NCBI GenBank assembly: GCA_028554755.1
Contig: JAPTOF010000014.1
Coordinates: 248,001 to 312,000, forward strand
Reading direction: 5' to 3'
Origin: Cordia subcordata
Taxonomy: Eukaryota > Streptophyta > Magnoliopsida > Boraginales > Cordiaceae
DNA length: 64,000 nt
Shown here: one piece after another, positions 10,437-22,308 of the stretch
Layout of the letters: the number at the start of each line of letters is the position of its first letter
How positions within the stretch are numbered: the stretch's first letter is position 1
Notes under the pieces: generated by a model
What the model saw: only the letters and a program-made list of their open reading frames with translations
Databases searched by the model: none
What the model was told of the DNA's origin: nothing
Made by a program: the position numbers and the translations under genes

Positions 10437-13400
10437 AGTATGTTGTTGATCAATAAACATCATTTGGATATTTTTTATCTTTTGGAGAACAAAGTGCTAA
10501 GCAATGAAAGCATCAAACTCATTGGTACCCATTTTGATAAGCTAGGGTTTGCTATCATATGGATGATATGGTTAAGGGGCAGATTTGGTTTTTTTTTTTG
10601 GAGGAAAAATATTGAAGCAACTTTTGTTGATTCTTGTGACCAAGCCCTTCCTTTTAATTTTGATGATCATAGTCATAAATTTTTTCTTGTTTCCTTTATC
10701 TATGGCTGCAATGATGCTCCAAACAAAAGCAAACTTTGGAGCAAACTCAAAAATTGGGTCTCATGGTGTGAAGAAGTGACCATTGTATCTTGGGTGATTT
10801 CAATGAAGTCTCACATAATGGGGATAAGTCTAACTCATCTTCCATTCCAAAAAGTGCTTGGGATTTCAATAATTTTATTCCCAATGCAAACATGCAAGAA
10901 GCTAAAGCTCATGGACCTCACTTTACTTGGACCAACAAAGGGGAAGATGGTAATTTCTTGGCAACCAAACTTTATAGGGCCTTAACGAATGCAAATTGGA
11001 TTCATAACTATCATCATTCTGTCCTAATGGTGGACAGCCCCAGCATTTCTGATCATTGCCCCCTTATTATGCATACTTGTAAGTCTTGGCAATCTTCTCC
11101 TAAACTTTTCAAATTCTGTAATGCTTGGACTACTCACTTGGATTTCTTGAAGCTTTGTGGAAGAACATTAGAGAACATGGGTTTTTGGTACTCCAATGTT
11201 CACTCTTTATCAAAAGCAAAATGCACTTAAATCTTCTGACAAGGAGCACTTTGCATGCATTCCCAATTCAATAAAAAACCTTAGGGAGGAGCTTGATGTT
11301 GCTCAACATGCCCTTCATGATGGTGAACACAATGCCGCACTCACTGACAAGAAGAGGAGTATCATGATCAAGTTGGAAGAGCTTGATACCACATACAAAG
11401 TGATGCTTTCTCAAAAATGAAGAATATCTTGGATCAAAGAAAGGGATTAAATACCAAATTCTTTCATAATGCCGTGAAGGAAAGGAAGCTAAAAAATACC
11501 ATCAATGCAATGAAAAATGAGAGTAGCAACTTCTTGTGGAGGATTTTGAGGTAAAAAAAGAGTTCATTGGCTACTACAAAAAACTCTTTGGCACTAAATC
11601 ATCATCCCATGTTAATGTGGCTACTTTGAGGAACATCATTGGTAAATCAATTAATCTTGAATTTCCTGCCAACATTATTGCTCCTATTTCTAAAGTTGAA
11701 ACCAAGGAAGCTCTTTTCTATATTAACCCCAATAAAAGTCCAGGTCCAGATGGCTATACATCTCATTTCTATATGGTGGCTTAGGACATTATGGGGGAGG
11801 ATGTTACAAATGCGATTAGCTCTTTTTTTGAATCAAGTAAGCTCCTTAAAGAGGTAAATGCTACCATTATTACTCTAGTGCCTAAAATCTCAGATCCCTC
11901 CATGGTCAAGGATTTTAGGCTAATCTCTTGTTGCAACACCATCTACAAGTGCATTTCTAAGATCATTGCAAATAGACTTAAAAAATGCCTCCCCCAAGTT
12001 ATTTCATGGAATCAATCAACTTTTATCAAGAATATGCTCATCAATGAAAATATTCTTATTGCACATGACATTTTGAGAGGTTATTCTAGAAGTCATTTCT
12101 CTTCAAGATGTGCTCTCAAAGTTGACATTATGAAGGATTTTGATTCTTTGCATTGGAACTTTATTGAATGCACCCTTCTTGCTTTTGGTTTCCTTCAAAA
12201 GTTTGTTGACTGGATTATGGTTTGAGTTAAAACACCAAGTTTTTCCATTGCTCTTAATGGTGGTTTGGAAGGTTACTTCTTTAGTGCAAATGCCATTAGA
12301 TAAGGAGACCCCATTTCTCCTTATCTTTTTGGCCCTTGTATGGAGGTGCTATCTTGTATGCTTAACAAATTGAAAGATAATCCAAACTTTCATTTCCACC
12401 CAAAATGCACTAGCTTGAAACTTAATCATCTTTGTTTTGTGGATAATCTCTTTATTTTTTGCAAAGGGGAGTTGAATTCCATTGATTCCATTGAAGACCT
12501 TTTCATCATATTCTAGGCTGAACATTAACAAAGAAAAAAATGATATCTTTTTTGGAGAGATCCCTAATGAGGAAAAAGTGGCAATCATTGAAAGAGTTGT
12601 TTACCATGAAGGTGAGCTTTCAATTCGTTATTTGGGCATTCCTCTTGTTTCAAGAAAGCTTTGAAAGGCTGATTGCTACCCTCTTTTGGACAAAATTAAC
12701 ACAAGGCTTGATTCATGGTGCAATAATTGGCTTTCTTTTGCTGGTAGAATTGTGCTTATCAAGTCTACTCTCATTCAAATTTGTGCATATTGGGCAAGTG
12801 ATATTCTTCTTCCTAAATGTGTGTTGGCTGCCATTGAGTCTAAATTCAAGGTATTCTTGTGGAGAGGGACTGGTCCGAAGGTTGCATGGAAGGATATTTG
12901 TCTTCCCTATAATGAAGGGGGACTTGGTATTCGAAATATTAAAGACATCAATATGGTCTATATGCTTAAAATCTTTTGAAGGATGTATGCAACTAAAAAC
13001 ACACTTTGAAGCCAATGGATCCACTCTAATTATAGCAAAGACTTCTCTATTTGGGTGATGCAAACTCCTAGAGATACTAGTTGGATCTTCAAGGTGATCA
13101 TGGGATGTCATAGTGTTGCAAAAAGATTCATTCAGCACAAATTGGTAATGGTTCAAACACTTTCCTTTGGATTGATAATTGGCATAAGGGAGGTTCCCTC
13201 TTGGAGCACTAGACAAACACCTTCCGAATCCTCCTCTCTTTATTAAGGTGTGTGACATTTTCACTAATGGTTTTTGGAATTGGCCAATACATCTTCTCCA
13301 TATTGATATTCCAAATTTCACACATATCGAAGACACTTTGGATCAAATTACTTGGAATCTTTCTCCTAATGGTGAATTTAGCTTTAAGCAAACTTGGGAT

Positions 13401-13949
13401 GGTATTAGAAAAAGGGGAAATCATCTTGAGGGGTGCAACATCATTTGGCACAAGGGGCATAATCCTAGGCATAGCTTCATTGTTTGGCTTGCATACTTTA
13501 ATTGGCTTAGCACAAAATTCAGAATCTTACATTGGGGGCTTAACATCAATCCATCTTACATTTTTTGTCATCTGGGTTGTGAAACAAGAGAGCATCTCTT
13601 CTTTGAATGTAGTTTCACTCAAAGAATTTGGAGAAAAGGTCTTCACCTTGCCTTTGTCCCAAAGAATTTGATTTATTAGAAAGACATCATTGACTACATC
13701 ACTCCTTTTGCACTTGAGAAGCACCTGAAGGCCACCTTTATCAAGCATCTTTTTGGAGCCATCATCTACAATATTTGGATTGAAAGAAATCAATGCATCT
13801 TCAAGAATCAAGCCAAAATTGAAGAGTTTATCTTTAATGTTATTTTCAATGATGTAAGTGTTAAACTCTTGAATGGTAGAAAATTTTCTCCCTCCTCTTT
13901 GAACAAAACTTAATGTAAATTGTGGAGATTAGGTGATATCATTGTGTAG
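10437..13949 (+). pseudogene. F ORF2: endonuclease, RT and zf-RVT, heavily broken
   Basis: Endonuclease from LLINKHHLDIFYLLENKV (10440) through a frameshifted GDFNEV region (about 10790), TWTNKGED and SDHCPLIMHT (about 11050). Then come the linker and the RT: INPNKSPGPDGYTSHFY (about 11730), FRLISCCNTIYK, SPYLF and a catalytic motif decayed from FADD to FVDN (about 12436-12447), which should be inactive. At least six stops or frameshifts follow. The zf-RVT finger (CHLGCETREHLFFEC) is near 13570-13615 and the terminal stop is 13947-13949. It is one of the most decayed ORF2 copies in the window. Confidence 0.85.
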
Positions 13950-14061
13950 GTTTCTCTTGTGCTTTCTCCACTTTTGTACTTGCACATATCTTTTTTGACT
14001 TCATGAACTACAAATATTCTTACTTGCCCCGCAAAAAAAAAAAAAAACCAACAACACTGGA

Positions 14062-14481
14062 GCAGGCTTTGTTGAAGAGAAACAAAAGGAAAATGCTTGG
14101 ACACGCCCTTCAAGGCTCAGGTACACACCTTCAACTAATTATCCCTTCCCAAATTGGGGAAATGAATTCATTTCCCCAATTTTACAAATTAAAAAGGAAT
14201 TTGAGATTAGGATTGATGATGGAAATAGAGTTGTTGAAGACCCTCCAGTCGAGATTTATGATGAGAGGGAGAAACTTTGGATGCATTGCCTTGTAGTTCA
14301 ATTCTTAGGAGCACCACATCCTTATTATTATATTAGGAATATGGTGGAAATGGCATGATGGAAGTTTGGTAATGTGGAAATCATTAACAAAGGGAGAGGA
14401 CTCTATATTTTTAAATTTGAAATGAAAGAACATTGCCAAAGAGTCCTTCAACAACTTTGGCATGTTAAAAATCGGCCACTT
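14062..14481 (+). pseudogene. G ORF1 fragment: first half of DUF4283
   Basis: Continues G after F: NAWTRPSRLRYTPSTN, then FEIRIDDGNRVVEDPPVEIYDE, MHCLVVQFLGAPHPYYYIRNMVEMA (stop in place of Trp at 14356-14358), KGRGLYIFKFEMKEHCQ and QQLWHVKNRPL. It is cut at aaaaatcggccactt (14467-14481), which is repeated at 37935-37949, where DUF4283 continues. Confidence 0.85.
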
Positions 14482-14561
14482 TTTTTTTTTTTTTTTTGCG
14501 GAGCAAGTAAGATTTTGTATTAAAACAAAAGATGTACAAAGTTAGTTACAAAAGAATTATG

Positions 14562-17032
14562 CTATCCCACTATGCTATCAAGTTTCCAAGATTTACATAT
14601 GCTAATATTTGTGCTAGTGGGCACAAATTTTTTACAAAAAGAAGCTTTACATCTATATCATTAAAGATTGTAGTAAAAAGAGATTCTTCTATTCTTGCTC
14701 ATTGCAAAAGATCCTTCAGTTTCTCTGAGCCCAAATATGATAAATTGATGCTCCAAGCAAATGTTTGAGAATGGTAGCCTTAAGATTCATTTCTAAGGCC
14801 CAAGGAGTTATGTAGGCAATGATATCATCCCAACCAATCAGATTTTCCGAAACATTTATGAGGCGAAGACCATTTCTCCAAATTCTTCTTGTGAAGCTAC
14901 ATGAGAAGAAAAGATGATCTCTTGTTTCACAATCAAAATGACAAAAGGTGCATAAGGGGCTGACTTGAATCCCCCAATGTAGAATCTTGTACTTGGTGTT
15001 GAGTTTATCCTTAAAAGCAAACCATACAATGAATCCATGCCTTGGGTTATGACCCTTAAACCAAATCAGGCTATTACCATTAAAAGGTTCACCTTTGCAG
15101 CATATTTGGTCCCATGTGTGTTTGAAAGAAAATTGACCATTAGGGGAAAGGGACCAAGTAATCTTATCCATGCTACCATTCTCAAGAACAATATTTGGGG
15201 GGCTGATGTTATCAAATTAATGGGCCAATTCCATGCACCATTTGAGAAGATAGTACTCACCTTTGCCATATAAAGAGGGGAAGGAAAAGTATTGCTCCAA
15301 TGTTGAGTAAGGTATCCATCCTTATGCCAACAAGCATGCCAAAAGAAGGTATGGTTTCCATCACCAAGAGTATGTTTTAGGTGCTTTCTTGCTTCCATTT
15401 GAAATTGAAGAAGTGCTTTGAGAATCCAACTAGCATCATGAGGGCAAGGAATGCTCCAAATGAATTCTCCTTTAAGATATTTTGAGTCCATCCAACAGCT
15501 CCAAAGAGAGGCTTTGCATGAGTACATTCTCCAAAAAATCTTAGGCATGAAGATAGAGTTGACGTCCTCAAGTTTCTTAACACCAAGGCCCCCTTCTTTG
15601 TGTGGTAAACATATGTCCTTCCATGAAACGTTTGGTCCCATATTTCTCCATAGAAAAGCCTTGAATTTTGTTTCAATTGCTGCCATAACACCTTTAGGAA
15701 TGAGCACAACACTTGCCCAGAAAGCAAAAGTTTACATGAGGGTGGATTTAAGGAGAAAAAGTGTCCCTGCATAAGAAAGCCGTGTGTTTGCCCAATGCTC
15801 AATTTTTCCTTTGATCTTCTCCATGAGGGAGTGAAAATCAGATTTCCTCAATTTTCTTGTGACAAGAGGAATCCCCAAATATCTAATTGGCAAGGCTCCT
15901 TCATTGAAGTCAATTTTATCCAAGATATTCGCCTTATCATCATTTGAGATCCCTCCAAAGAATATATCGCTTTTCATAGGATTAATCCTAAGCCCCGAGT
16001 AAGACGAGAAAGTGTGCAAAGTTTCCATAATGCAATTTATGGAATTGGTGTTACCATTGCAAAAAATGAAGAGATCATCCATAAAGCAAAGAAGATTAAG
16101 CTTGACTGATGCACATTTCGGATGAAAGCCAAAATCCAAATTAGATCCAAGATGATTGAGCATATAAGTGAGCGCTTCCATACAAATAACAAAAAGATAG
16201 GGGGAGAGGGGGTCTCTTTGTCTAATTCCATATGCTCCTTGGAAGAAACCTTCAGGACTACTATTAATAGAGATGGAGAAGCTTGGAGTAGACATACAAG
16301 CAATAATCCAATCCACAAACTTCTTGGGAAATCCAAAAGCAACAAGAGCAATCTCAATAAAGTTCCAATTGAGTGTATCAAATGCCTTCATACTGTTAAT
16401 TTTGAGTGCACATCTAGGGGAATGTGCTTTCTAGAATAGCCTCTCAAAATATCATGAGCAATAAGAATGTTTTCATTGACGAGCCTATTCTTAATAAAAG
16501 CCGATTGGTTCCAAGAGATGACATGGTGCAAGCAATTCTTGATCCTATTTGCAATCAATTTGGAGATGCATTTGTAGATAGTATTGCAACATGACATTGG
16601 TCTAAGGTCTTTCACCACGGATAGATTAGCAACCTTAGGAATAAGAGCAATAGTAGTAGCATTTACCTCTTTGAGGAGCTTACAATCTTCAAAGAAAGAG
16701 ATAATAGCTTTTGAGACATCTTCCCCTACAATATCCCAAGCGGCCATATAGAAGTAAGAAGTATAGCCATCAGGCCCCGGACTTTTGTTTGGGTTCAAAG
16801 AGAAAAGTACATCGTTGACTTCCTCTTTTGTGATTGAAGCAATAAGAGCATCAATGGAGTCATCATGGATGTGTTTTCCAATGATATTTTTGATCATTTC
16901 CACATTTTCCAATGATCTAGTATGTGTGCAAGAAGGTTTTTGAAATAGTCAATGAACTCTTTCTTAACATCATGTTTATTAACAAGAAGATCATCATTCT
17001 CAAAAGGAATCTCTTTGGATGCTTTTAATGAG
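14562..17032 (-). pseudogene. X ORF2, second half: RT and zf-RVT
   Basis: Read on the minus strand from 17032: linker (IKASKEIPFENDDLL, KKEFIDYFKNL), then RT with LNPNKSPGPDGYTSYFY (about 16800-16750), KDLRPMSCCNTIYKC, KAFDTLNW (about 16390), YGIRQRDPLSP (G to R in the QGDP motif) and FMDD at 16074-16085 where all good copies have FADD. The thumb and C-terminal domain follow in a second frame (15707 down). The zf-RVT finger (CTFCHFDCETRDHLFFSC) is near 14930 and the stop at 14562-14564. Frame changes lie near 16390, 15730 and 15130. The endonuclease half is at 34742-35812. Confidence 0.85.
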
Positions 17033-17137
17033 TTTCTCTCTCTAGAAACAAAATGCTCTCACCACTCTCTAATTGACTACCATCTACCACCTTTGACCAC
17101 CATACTGCACCATTGACTGCCATTTTCCACACCTTCT
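17033..17137 (+). promoter_or_regulatory. I 5' terminus and 5' UTR
   Basis: TTTCTCTCTCTAGAAAC at 17033-17049, then ATGCTCTCACC and CCACC/CCATC-rich leader up to the ATG at 17138. It is shared with A and R, and the first 12 nt also with the autonomous U, W and DD. Presumed internal promoter and packaging leader (inference). Confidence 0.55.
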
Positions 17138-19705
17138 ATGGGGAAGAAGAAAAGATCAAGTGCCTCCAAAACTAGAAAGAGTGCTAGAATAGCTTCAAAG
17201 TATGATGCTCAACTTTTTGAAGAGGAAGATGATTATACTTCGGACTCTATTATGGAGCTCAAATCATTTTGTGATGCTTTAAATTCTTGCTCAAACTCGA
17301 CTAAAATTCCTTGCAAGCACGAACTTGAGCAAAACTTGGATCATGCTAAGAAGGAGCTCATGAAAAGTTTAGCTCAAAAAGGTGCTTTTTCCTCAAATTC
17401 TTTGGAGACTGATAGCTCTTCAAGCTCGGGTTTTATGGCTGCTAGTTTCGCAAATTCAAGCAAGGCACGAGAAAGTACCCAAAATGATGTGCAAAGCCTT
17501 ACTAAAAGAAGTTCAAAGTCTTTTGGATTCTTGGAATGCAGGTCCTTTTATCTCAAGTCAAAGGTGCTCGGTAGAAGACTCTCCAAACTCTTCTTTGCTT
17601 AGGACGTTCGCTAAATCAAACCTCAGCCATGGAGAGTTTCATTTTTCTCCTACTTCATCCTCGAACATTCATGGTGAAAACACAAAAACTTCACGACTAG
17701 TCTGTCAAGAAAATATGGAGAATAAGCTTCTCGTTGTTAGCAATTCTATGGAAGCACCCAAGCTTAATGGTACTCCTTTGATTCCCCTTGCCATGGAGAG
17801 CACAATGGCTGGTAAAATTCTTGAAGATTCATCTCCATCTGAGCAGAAAAAGGTTCGAAAATAGCGAATGGAAAGAGAAGTTTGGCTTCTAGTGGACCGC
17901 TGGACAACAGGCTTTTACCCAGGATGCATTTGGCTATGCAAGTACAACCAGCTATGCATAATTCAGGCTATGGAAGTACTTTTGCTGACATGGTAGCTCA
18001 CAACTCGACAACACATCAAGGCCCTTCTGGTCATGTCAGCCAAATGAAAGATATTCAAGCAAGGCAAATGGATTTTCCCCCCCAAACCCGTTTAGGAGCA
18101 GCAGATTTGGCCAACCCTAGTGTTCTTTTAACTTCGGTTCAACCAAGCTCTTTAAATGTGGGCCAGCAATCTTGTGGAGGTAATTTTACTCCCCTTTCCC
18201 ATCCTTCTAATGATCAGTTAGCAAACAAACAAAATCTTTGTGAAATTATGGTGTCCAAATCAACAAACACGCCACATGTCATCCAAATAAAAATTTTCCC
18301 TCTTCTCCACTTGTTGCAAACGTCCCTCTTCACCAGCATGATTCTTTTTATTTGCATAATCTATGCAATGCCCCCCATGCTTATCAATTCATAATCTCAC
18401 AAAGTCCCTTAGCACCTGACCTAAAACTACACAAATTTCCTAACTCTTCTTGAGGCCAACTCTATCCGTTCAAATGCTAATCCTCTTGTGAAGCAAAATA
18501 TTGAACATAGGTCGAACATTGTGGAGGAAAATGCAAGTAGTGCCCAGCAACTTAATCAGCAAGCTAAGATGCAATAATCAGCCTAGAATATTGATGAAAA
18601 ATGGAAGCATGTATGCTTAGGTACACTTCAAAACTCAAGAAAACTTGAATTTTATGATCCTTTTATGGAAAATGGAGTCATGGGAGCCGCCCCTCCTTGT
18701 GATGTCTTTGAGGAAGGAGATGATCCTTGGAGAAATTGTTTGATTGGCCAATTCATTGGTAACCCTCCTCCCTTCTTCCTTATTCATAGAATGGTTGAGA
18801 TGCATTGGAAAACTTTTGGTAATGTTGGCATTAGAACGGCTGAAAATGGATTCTATGTTTTTAAGTTTGAGAATGATGAGTATTGCGATCTTGTTTTGGA
18901 ACAAATGTGGCATGTAAATCACTGTCCTCTCTTGCTTAGAAGATGGGATACAAATGCACAATTGATAAATTTTAGCTGGGACAAAGTTCCTCTTTCGGTG
19001 AAGCTTAGAAACATTGCTTGCTCACTTATTACTAGAAGAGGATTAAGTTACGTCGCTAGCACTTTGGGCATGCCATTACAAATGGATAAACTTATGGAAT
19101 CAAGAACTTTCGTGGGCTTTGCAAGAGTTTGTATTGAAATGGATATTTCAAAAGAATTGCTGAATCATACTTTTGTGAAACTTAGGAACGAATATTGGGC
19201 AAGAATTGAGGTTGAGTATCCTTGGAAGCCTCTTGTTTGATCAAAATGTAAAATTGTTGGTCACTCCCACTCTTTGTGTCCAAATATGCAAAATCAAAAT
19301 GCACCTAAGGTTATTGCTCGAGGAGATAGGAAAAGATTTGATGAATGGAGAAGAGTGAAAACAAAGAAAATATGGAAAAAGACTCAAAATGTGGACCCAA
19401 TGCCTTTTTCAAGTGTTGTGCTCACTCCAAGCACTAATCAAGTTTCAAAATCAGAATTTAGGCCATCGACCTCATCACAACATCATCCCTCCAAAAATAA
19501 TTGCTTTGTTGCACTTAATCCACTTGAAGAGGAATCAAAAGAAGTTGGAAATTGTTCTATTATTGAGAAGAATGAGGAAGAATTGACAACTTGCAATGTT
19601 GAAGGAAAAAATAAAGATCATGCAGATGCCGAACACATTGAAGGAAGAAGAGATGAAGATCACCCGAAGGTTGTTTTTGAGGACCTACCTTCACTTACTC
19701 TTTGA
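17138..19705 (+). pseudogene. I ORF1: DUF4283 and zinc-knuckle protein, broken
   Basis: Begins MGKKKRSSASKTRKSARIAS, then an acidic segment (EEEDDYTSDSIMELK) and a long Ser/Asn-rich spacer. DUF4283 (about 18690-19190) reads NCLIGQFIGNPPPFFLIHRMVE, KTFGNVGIRTAENGFYVFKF, NIACSLITRRGLSYVAS and ESRTFVGFARVCIEMD. A stop at 19238-19240 precedes a decayed knuckle (SKCKIVGHSHSLC). An acidic C-terminus (EDLPSLTL) ends at 19705. Frameshifts lie near 17540, 17865 and 18400. In life the protein would coat the element's RNA. DUF4283 differs from that of the autonomous copies, marking a separate ORF1 lineage. Confidence 0.88.
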
Positions 19706-19868
19706 TTTCTTTCTTGTGTTTGTTTGTGTTCCATCATTGTTCTTGCTTTTTTCTTTTTTGAGTTTTTCTCTCTTTTGTTTTTAACATTCCCTCCAAATCT
19801 TGTCACTGTTTTTTTTTGCGGGTTAAGTAAGAATATATAAATCGCAAAATGAGTACAACAACTACAAA

Positions 19869-19918
19869 TCCCCTCAAGCTAGAATACAAATAAAACAATC
19901 AAATTTTGCTTGAGGGGA
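19869..19918 (-). other. 3' hairpin of Q
   Basis: TCCCCTCAAGC at 19869-19879 and GCTTGAGGGGA at 19908-19918 are perfect inverted repeats (11 bp) with a 28-nt loop. The stem ends about 51 nt before the poly(A) start. It may be recognised by the ORF2 reverse transcriptase (inference from stem-loop-dependent LINEs such as UnaL2). Confidence 0.75.
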
Positions 19919-19997
19919 AGAGTAAAAGAAAAACAAAGCATACATCAATGAGAAAGCAAGCAAATCAGCAAGCAACAAAACAAAGTAGTCTCAACAA

Positions 19998-22308
19998 TCA
20001 ATTTGGAGGGAAGGAAATCTCCGATTCATCATTGGCCCCGGTTCCTTCATGTACTCCTTCAAATTGAACCTTTTCTTGGAATTCTTGATTTTCTCCATCA
20101 TTTCCAAGAATTGGTCCTTCATCCTTTTCGACAATAGAATCTTCAAGAACTTAAAATTGATTGTCAATCTTCATAATCGGGCAAGAAGCATTTTGAATGG
20201 GGGGAGACCTACTAGGAGAACGAGGCCGTGTATCTCTTTGAACTTGTGGGTTTGTTTCCAACATCTTTTTTGGAGAGCTTGCTGCATTTATCAAAGAACC
20301 ATTTTGACCCCGAGAGACTTGTTTTTTGCTAACTTCAATCCAAACTTCCTTGGCATTAGGCTTGGGAGCATTTTGGGCAGCAAGAGGTTGCATTGGATGG
20401 GGTTTTGGTTTCAATGGGCAATGGTCTTCAACATGCCCCACCATCTTGCAATGATTACACTTGGAAGGTTTCAAGCATATTCAACTTCAACTCTAGCCCT
20501 AGAGCCATCCCTTAGTTTCACAAAGATTTCCTCCGTAGCTTTTCTTCCAAATTCACTTCAACACAAACTCTTGCAAATTCAAGATTTCTTCTTGATGCCG
20601 TTAATGCATCCATTTGAAGTGGATTTCCTATAAAAGATGCAACATAACCAAGGCCTCTTCTAGACCACAAGCTCAAGGGAACATCTCTCAATTTGACCCA
20701 AATTGGTATTTTGTTACATGTAAGATTAACAAATTCAAGATTTGGCTCCCATTTTCTCAAAAGAAGTGGTCTATGGTTAACATGCCACAATTGCTCCAAT
20801 ACTTTTTGGCAATTTTCCTCACTCTCAAATTTGAAAACAAATAACCCTTTCCCCCTTGAAAAGATTTCAATTCTGCCAAAACTTCTCCAAACATGTTCAA
20901 CCATATTTCTAATCAAGAAGAAAGGAGGTGGAGCACGAAGAAATTGCCCAACAAGGCAATGTTGCCAAAAGTTTTCTCCATCTTCATAGATATCGATTGG
21001 AGGGTCATCAACCTCTCTAATACCATTGACAATTTTTGTAATATGTCCTTGAAGCTTAAAATCAGAAGTGCAATGTTGAGCAAAAGGCCACCCCAATCAG
21101 AATTTGGTGAAGTAGTAGTAGGTTCATACCTTGGTCTAAAAGGTTTTTTCCAAGCATTTAGGGGGTATTCTCTTCTTCCTTGAACAAATGCACGCCTTGC
21201 TTGCCCTCCATCTTGATTCTGATTGGTAGATTTTGGGTTTGCATCAAAGCTCCCAAAATTGCTATTGTAAAAATTATCTTGTGCAAATTTTCGTTGTTGA
21301 GCCTTGTGGAGGAAAGCTTGCTGATTTCCATTAAAAGATGAGGTGGCAAGATGAGGTGAGTTGGCTGCCATCTTAGGCCCAACATGGTAATCACGTGCAA
21401 GAAAATGGCTACTATTCGGCTGATTGCAACGTGGAGGGAAATCTCCAAAATTTTCAAAATCAATCGATTTTTGAGTGAATGGCTGAGATTTGTCCTTGTT
21501 ATTTGAGAGATGAGCTGTCGAAAAAGTGTGAGGACTTGCTGAAATCTTGTCATTTTGACTAGCAAAAGCATCTGGAAAGTGCATTTCATTTTCTGAAAAG
21601 TTTTGTACTTTACCCAAGTGACCATTGGTTAAAGACCACCTTTCTCTTTCTTCCTCCTTCTCAATGCACGACCCATTCCCAAGCAAAATGCCACCATTTT
21701 CCATTGTATTTGGCTGCTGCAAATCAGCAAATTGTGATAAAAGATTGTTCTTCATGTTAGGGGGGTCAAAAAAAGACCCATATTGCTTGGGTGAAGATGA
21801 ATTTCTTGAAGGTGAGTGTGAGATTACAGCCATTGTTAACTTTCTTCCAAGAAAATCCTCTCGGCCTTTATTCTCCAAGGTAGTTCCAAGCCTTGTTAGA
21901 CCCTTGCATGTTGAGCTTTGCCCAAGAGGTATTTTGCCATCCTCATGGTTTTGTTCAATCCTTTGCAAGCTTGAGCTCGTTGGAGGGGTATCAGAATGAT
22001 CCGTAAATGGTGAAGAATCAAGCTTGGAGTTCATTGACTTTGGAGAGGAAGATTTCAAGGGTGAGAAACCCATGTTACAGCAAGCATCATAAGCAAGTTT
22101 GAATTCAAGGCTTGAGTTTGTGACGGATTCATCTTCAACAATCAGCAAAGATGAGGATTTTTCACACAGAGGGAGGAACGATTTCACCATGCTTAAGATT
22201 TTCAAAATCATTTTGAGGGAGTTCAACATAGGACTCTTTGAGCTTTTCATTAATAGCTTTGATTCTTGCACTTTTCCTAGCTGAGATGTGATTTTTCTTT
22301 TTAGGCAT
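19998..22308 (-). pseudogene. Q ORF1: DUF4283 and CCHC protein, broken
   Basis: The start MPKKKNHISARKSARIKAINEK at 22308 is chosen because it aligns with the MGKKK starts of the other copies. A stop falls after about 48 codons near 22165. The long spacer is readable from 22271 to about 21100 in another frame (452 codons). DUF4283 (21096-20530): HCLVGQFLRAPPPFFLIRNMVEHVW, KGKGLFVFKFESEENCQ, VPLSLWSRRGLGYVAS and RRNLEFARVCVEVN. The knuckle CNHCKMVGHVEDHC is intact (about 20415-20460). The C-terminus ends EISFPPN at 19998. Three or four frameshifts are needed to read it through. There is no reverse transcriptase downstream, so mobilisation must have been in trans. Confidence 0.88.

Larger units (their letters stand above)
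9646..14047 (+). mobile_element. Element F: LINE with internal deletion, inside G
   Basis: 4.4-kb plus-strand LINE flanked by the 14-bp TSD ccaacaacactgga (9632-9645 and 14048-14061). It is 5'-truncated in the ORF1 spacer and ends with CTTACTTGCCCCGC-poly(A). ORF1 jumps into the endonuclease at about 10437, losing the zinc knuckle, the ORF1 end and the ORF2 start. A stem GTGGAGA (13922-13928) / TCTCCAC (13965-13971) encloses the stop codon and ends 62 nt before the poly(A). Confidence 0.92.

Noticed and set aside
14467..14500. X split into a separate short element at the left (14482-17032) and an unrelated one at the right (34742-37934)
   Set aside because: The TSD aaaaatcggccactt at both outer edges and the colinear ORF2 codons across I and P show one element.
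19869..19918. Inverted repeats CCCCTCAAGC/GCTTGAGGGG as terminal repeats of a small DNA transposon (MITE)
   Set aside because: They sit at constant distance inside LINE 3' UTRs, have no TSD next to them, and the elements' own TSDs lie elsewhere.
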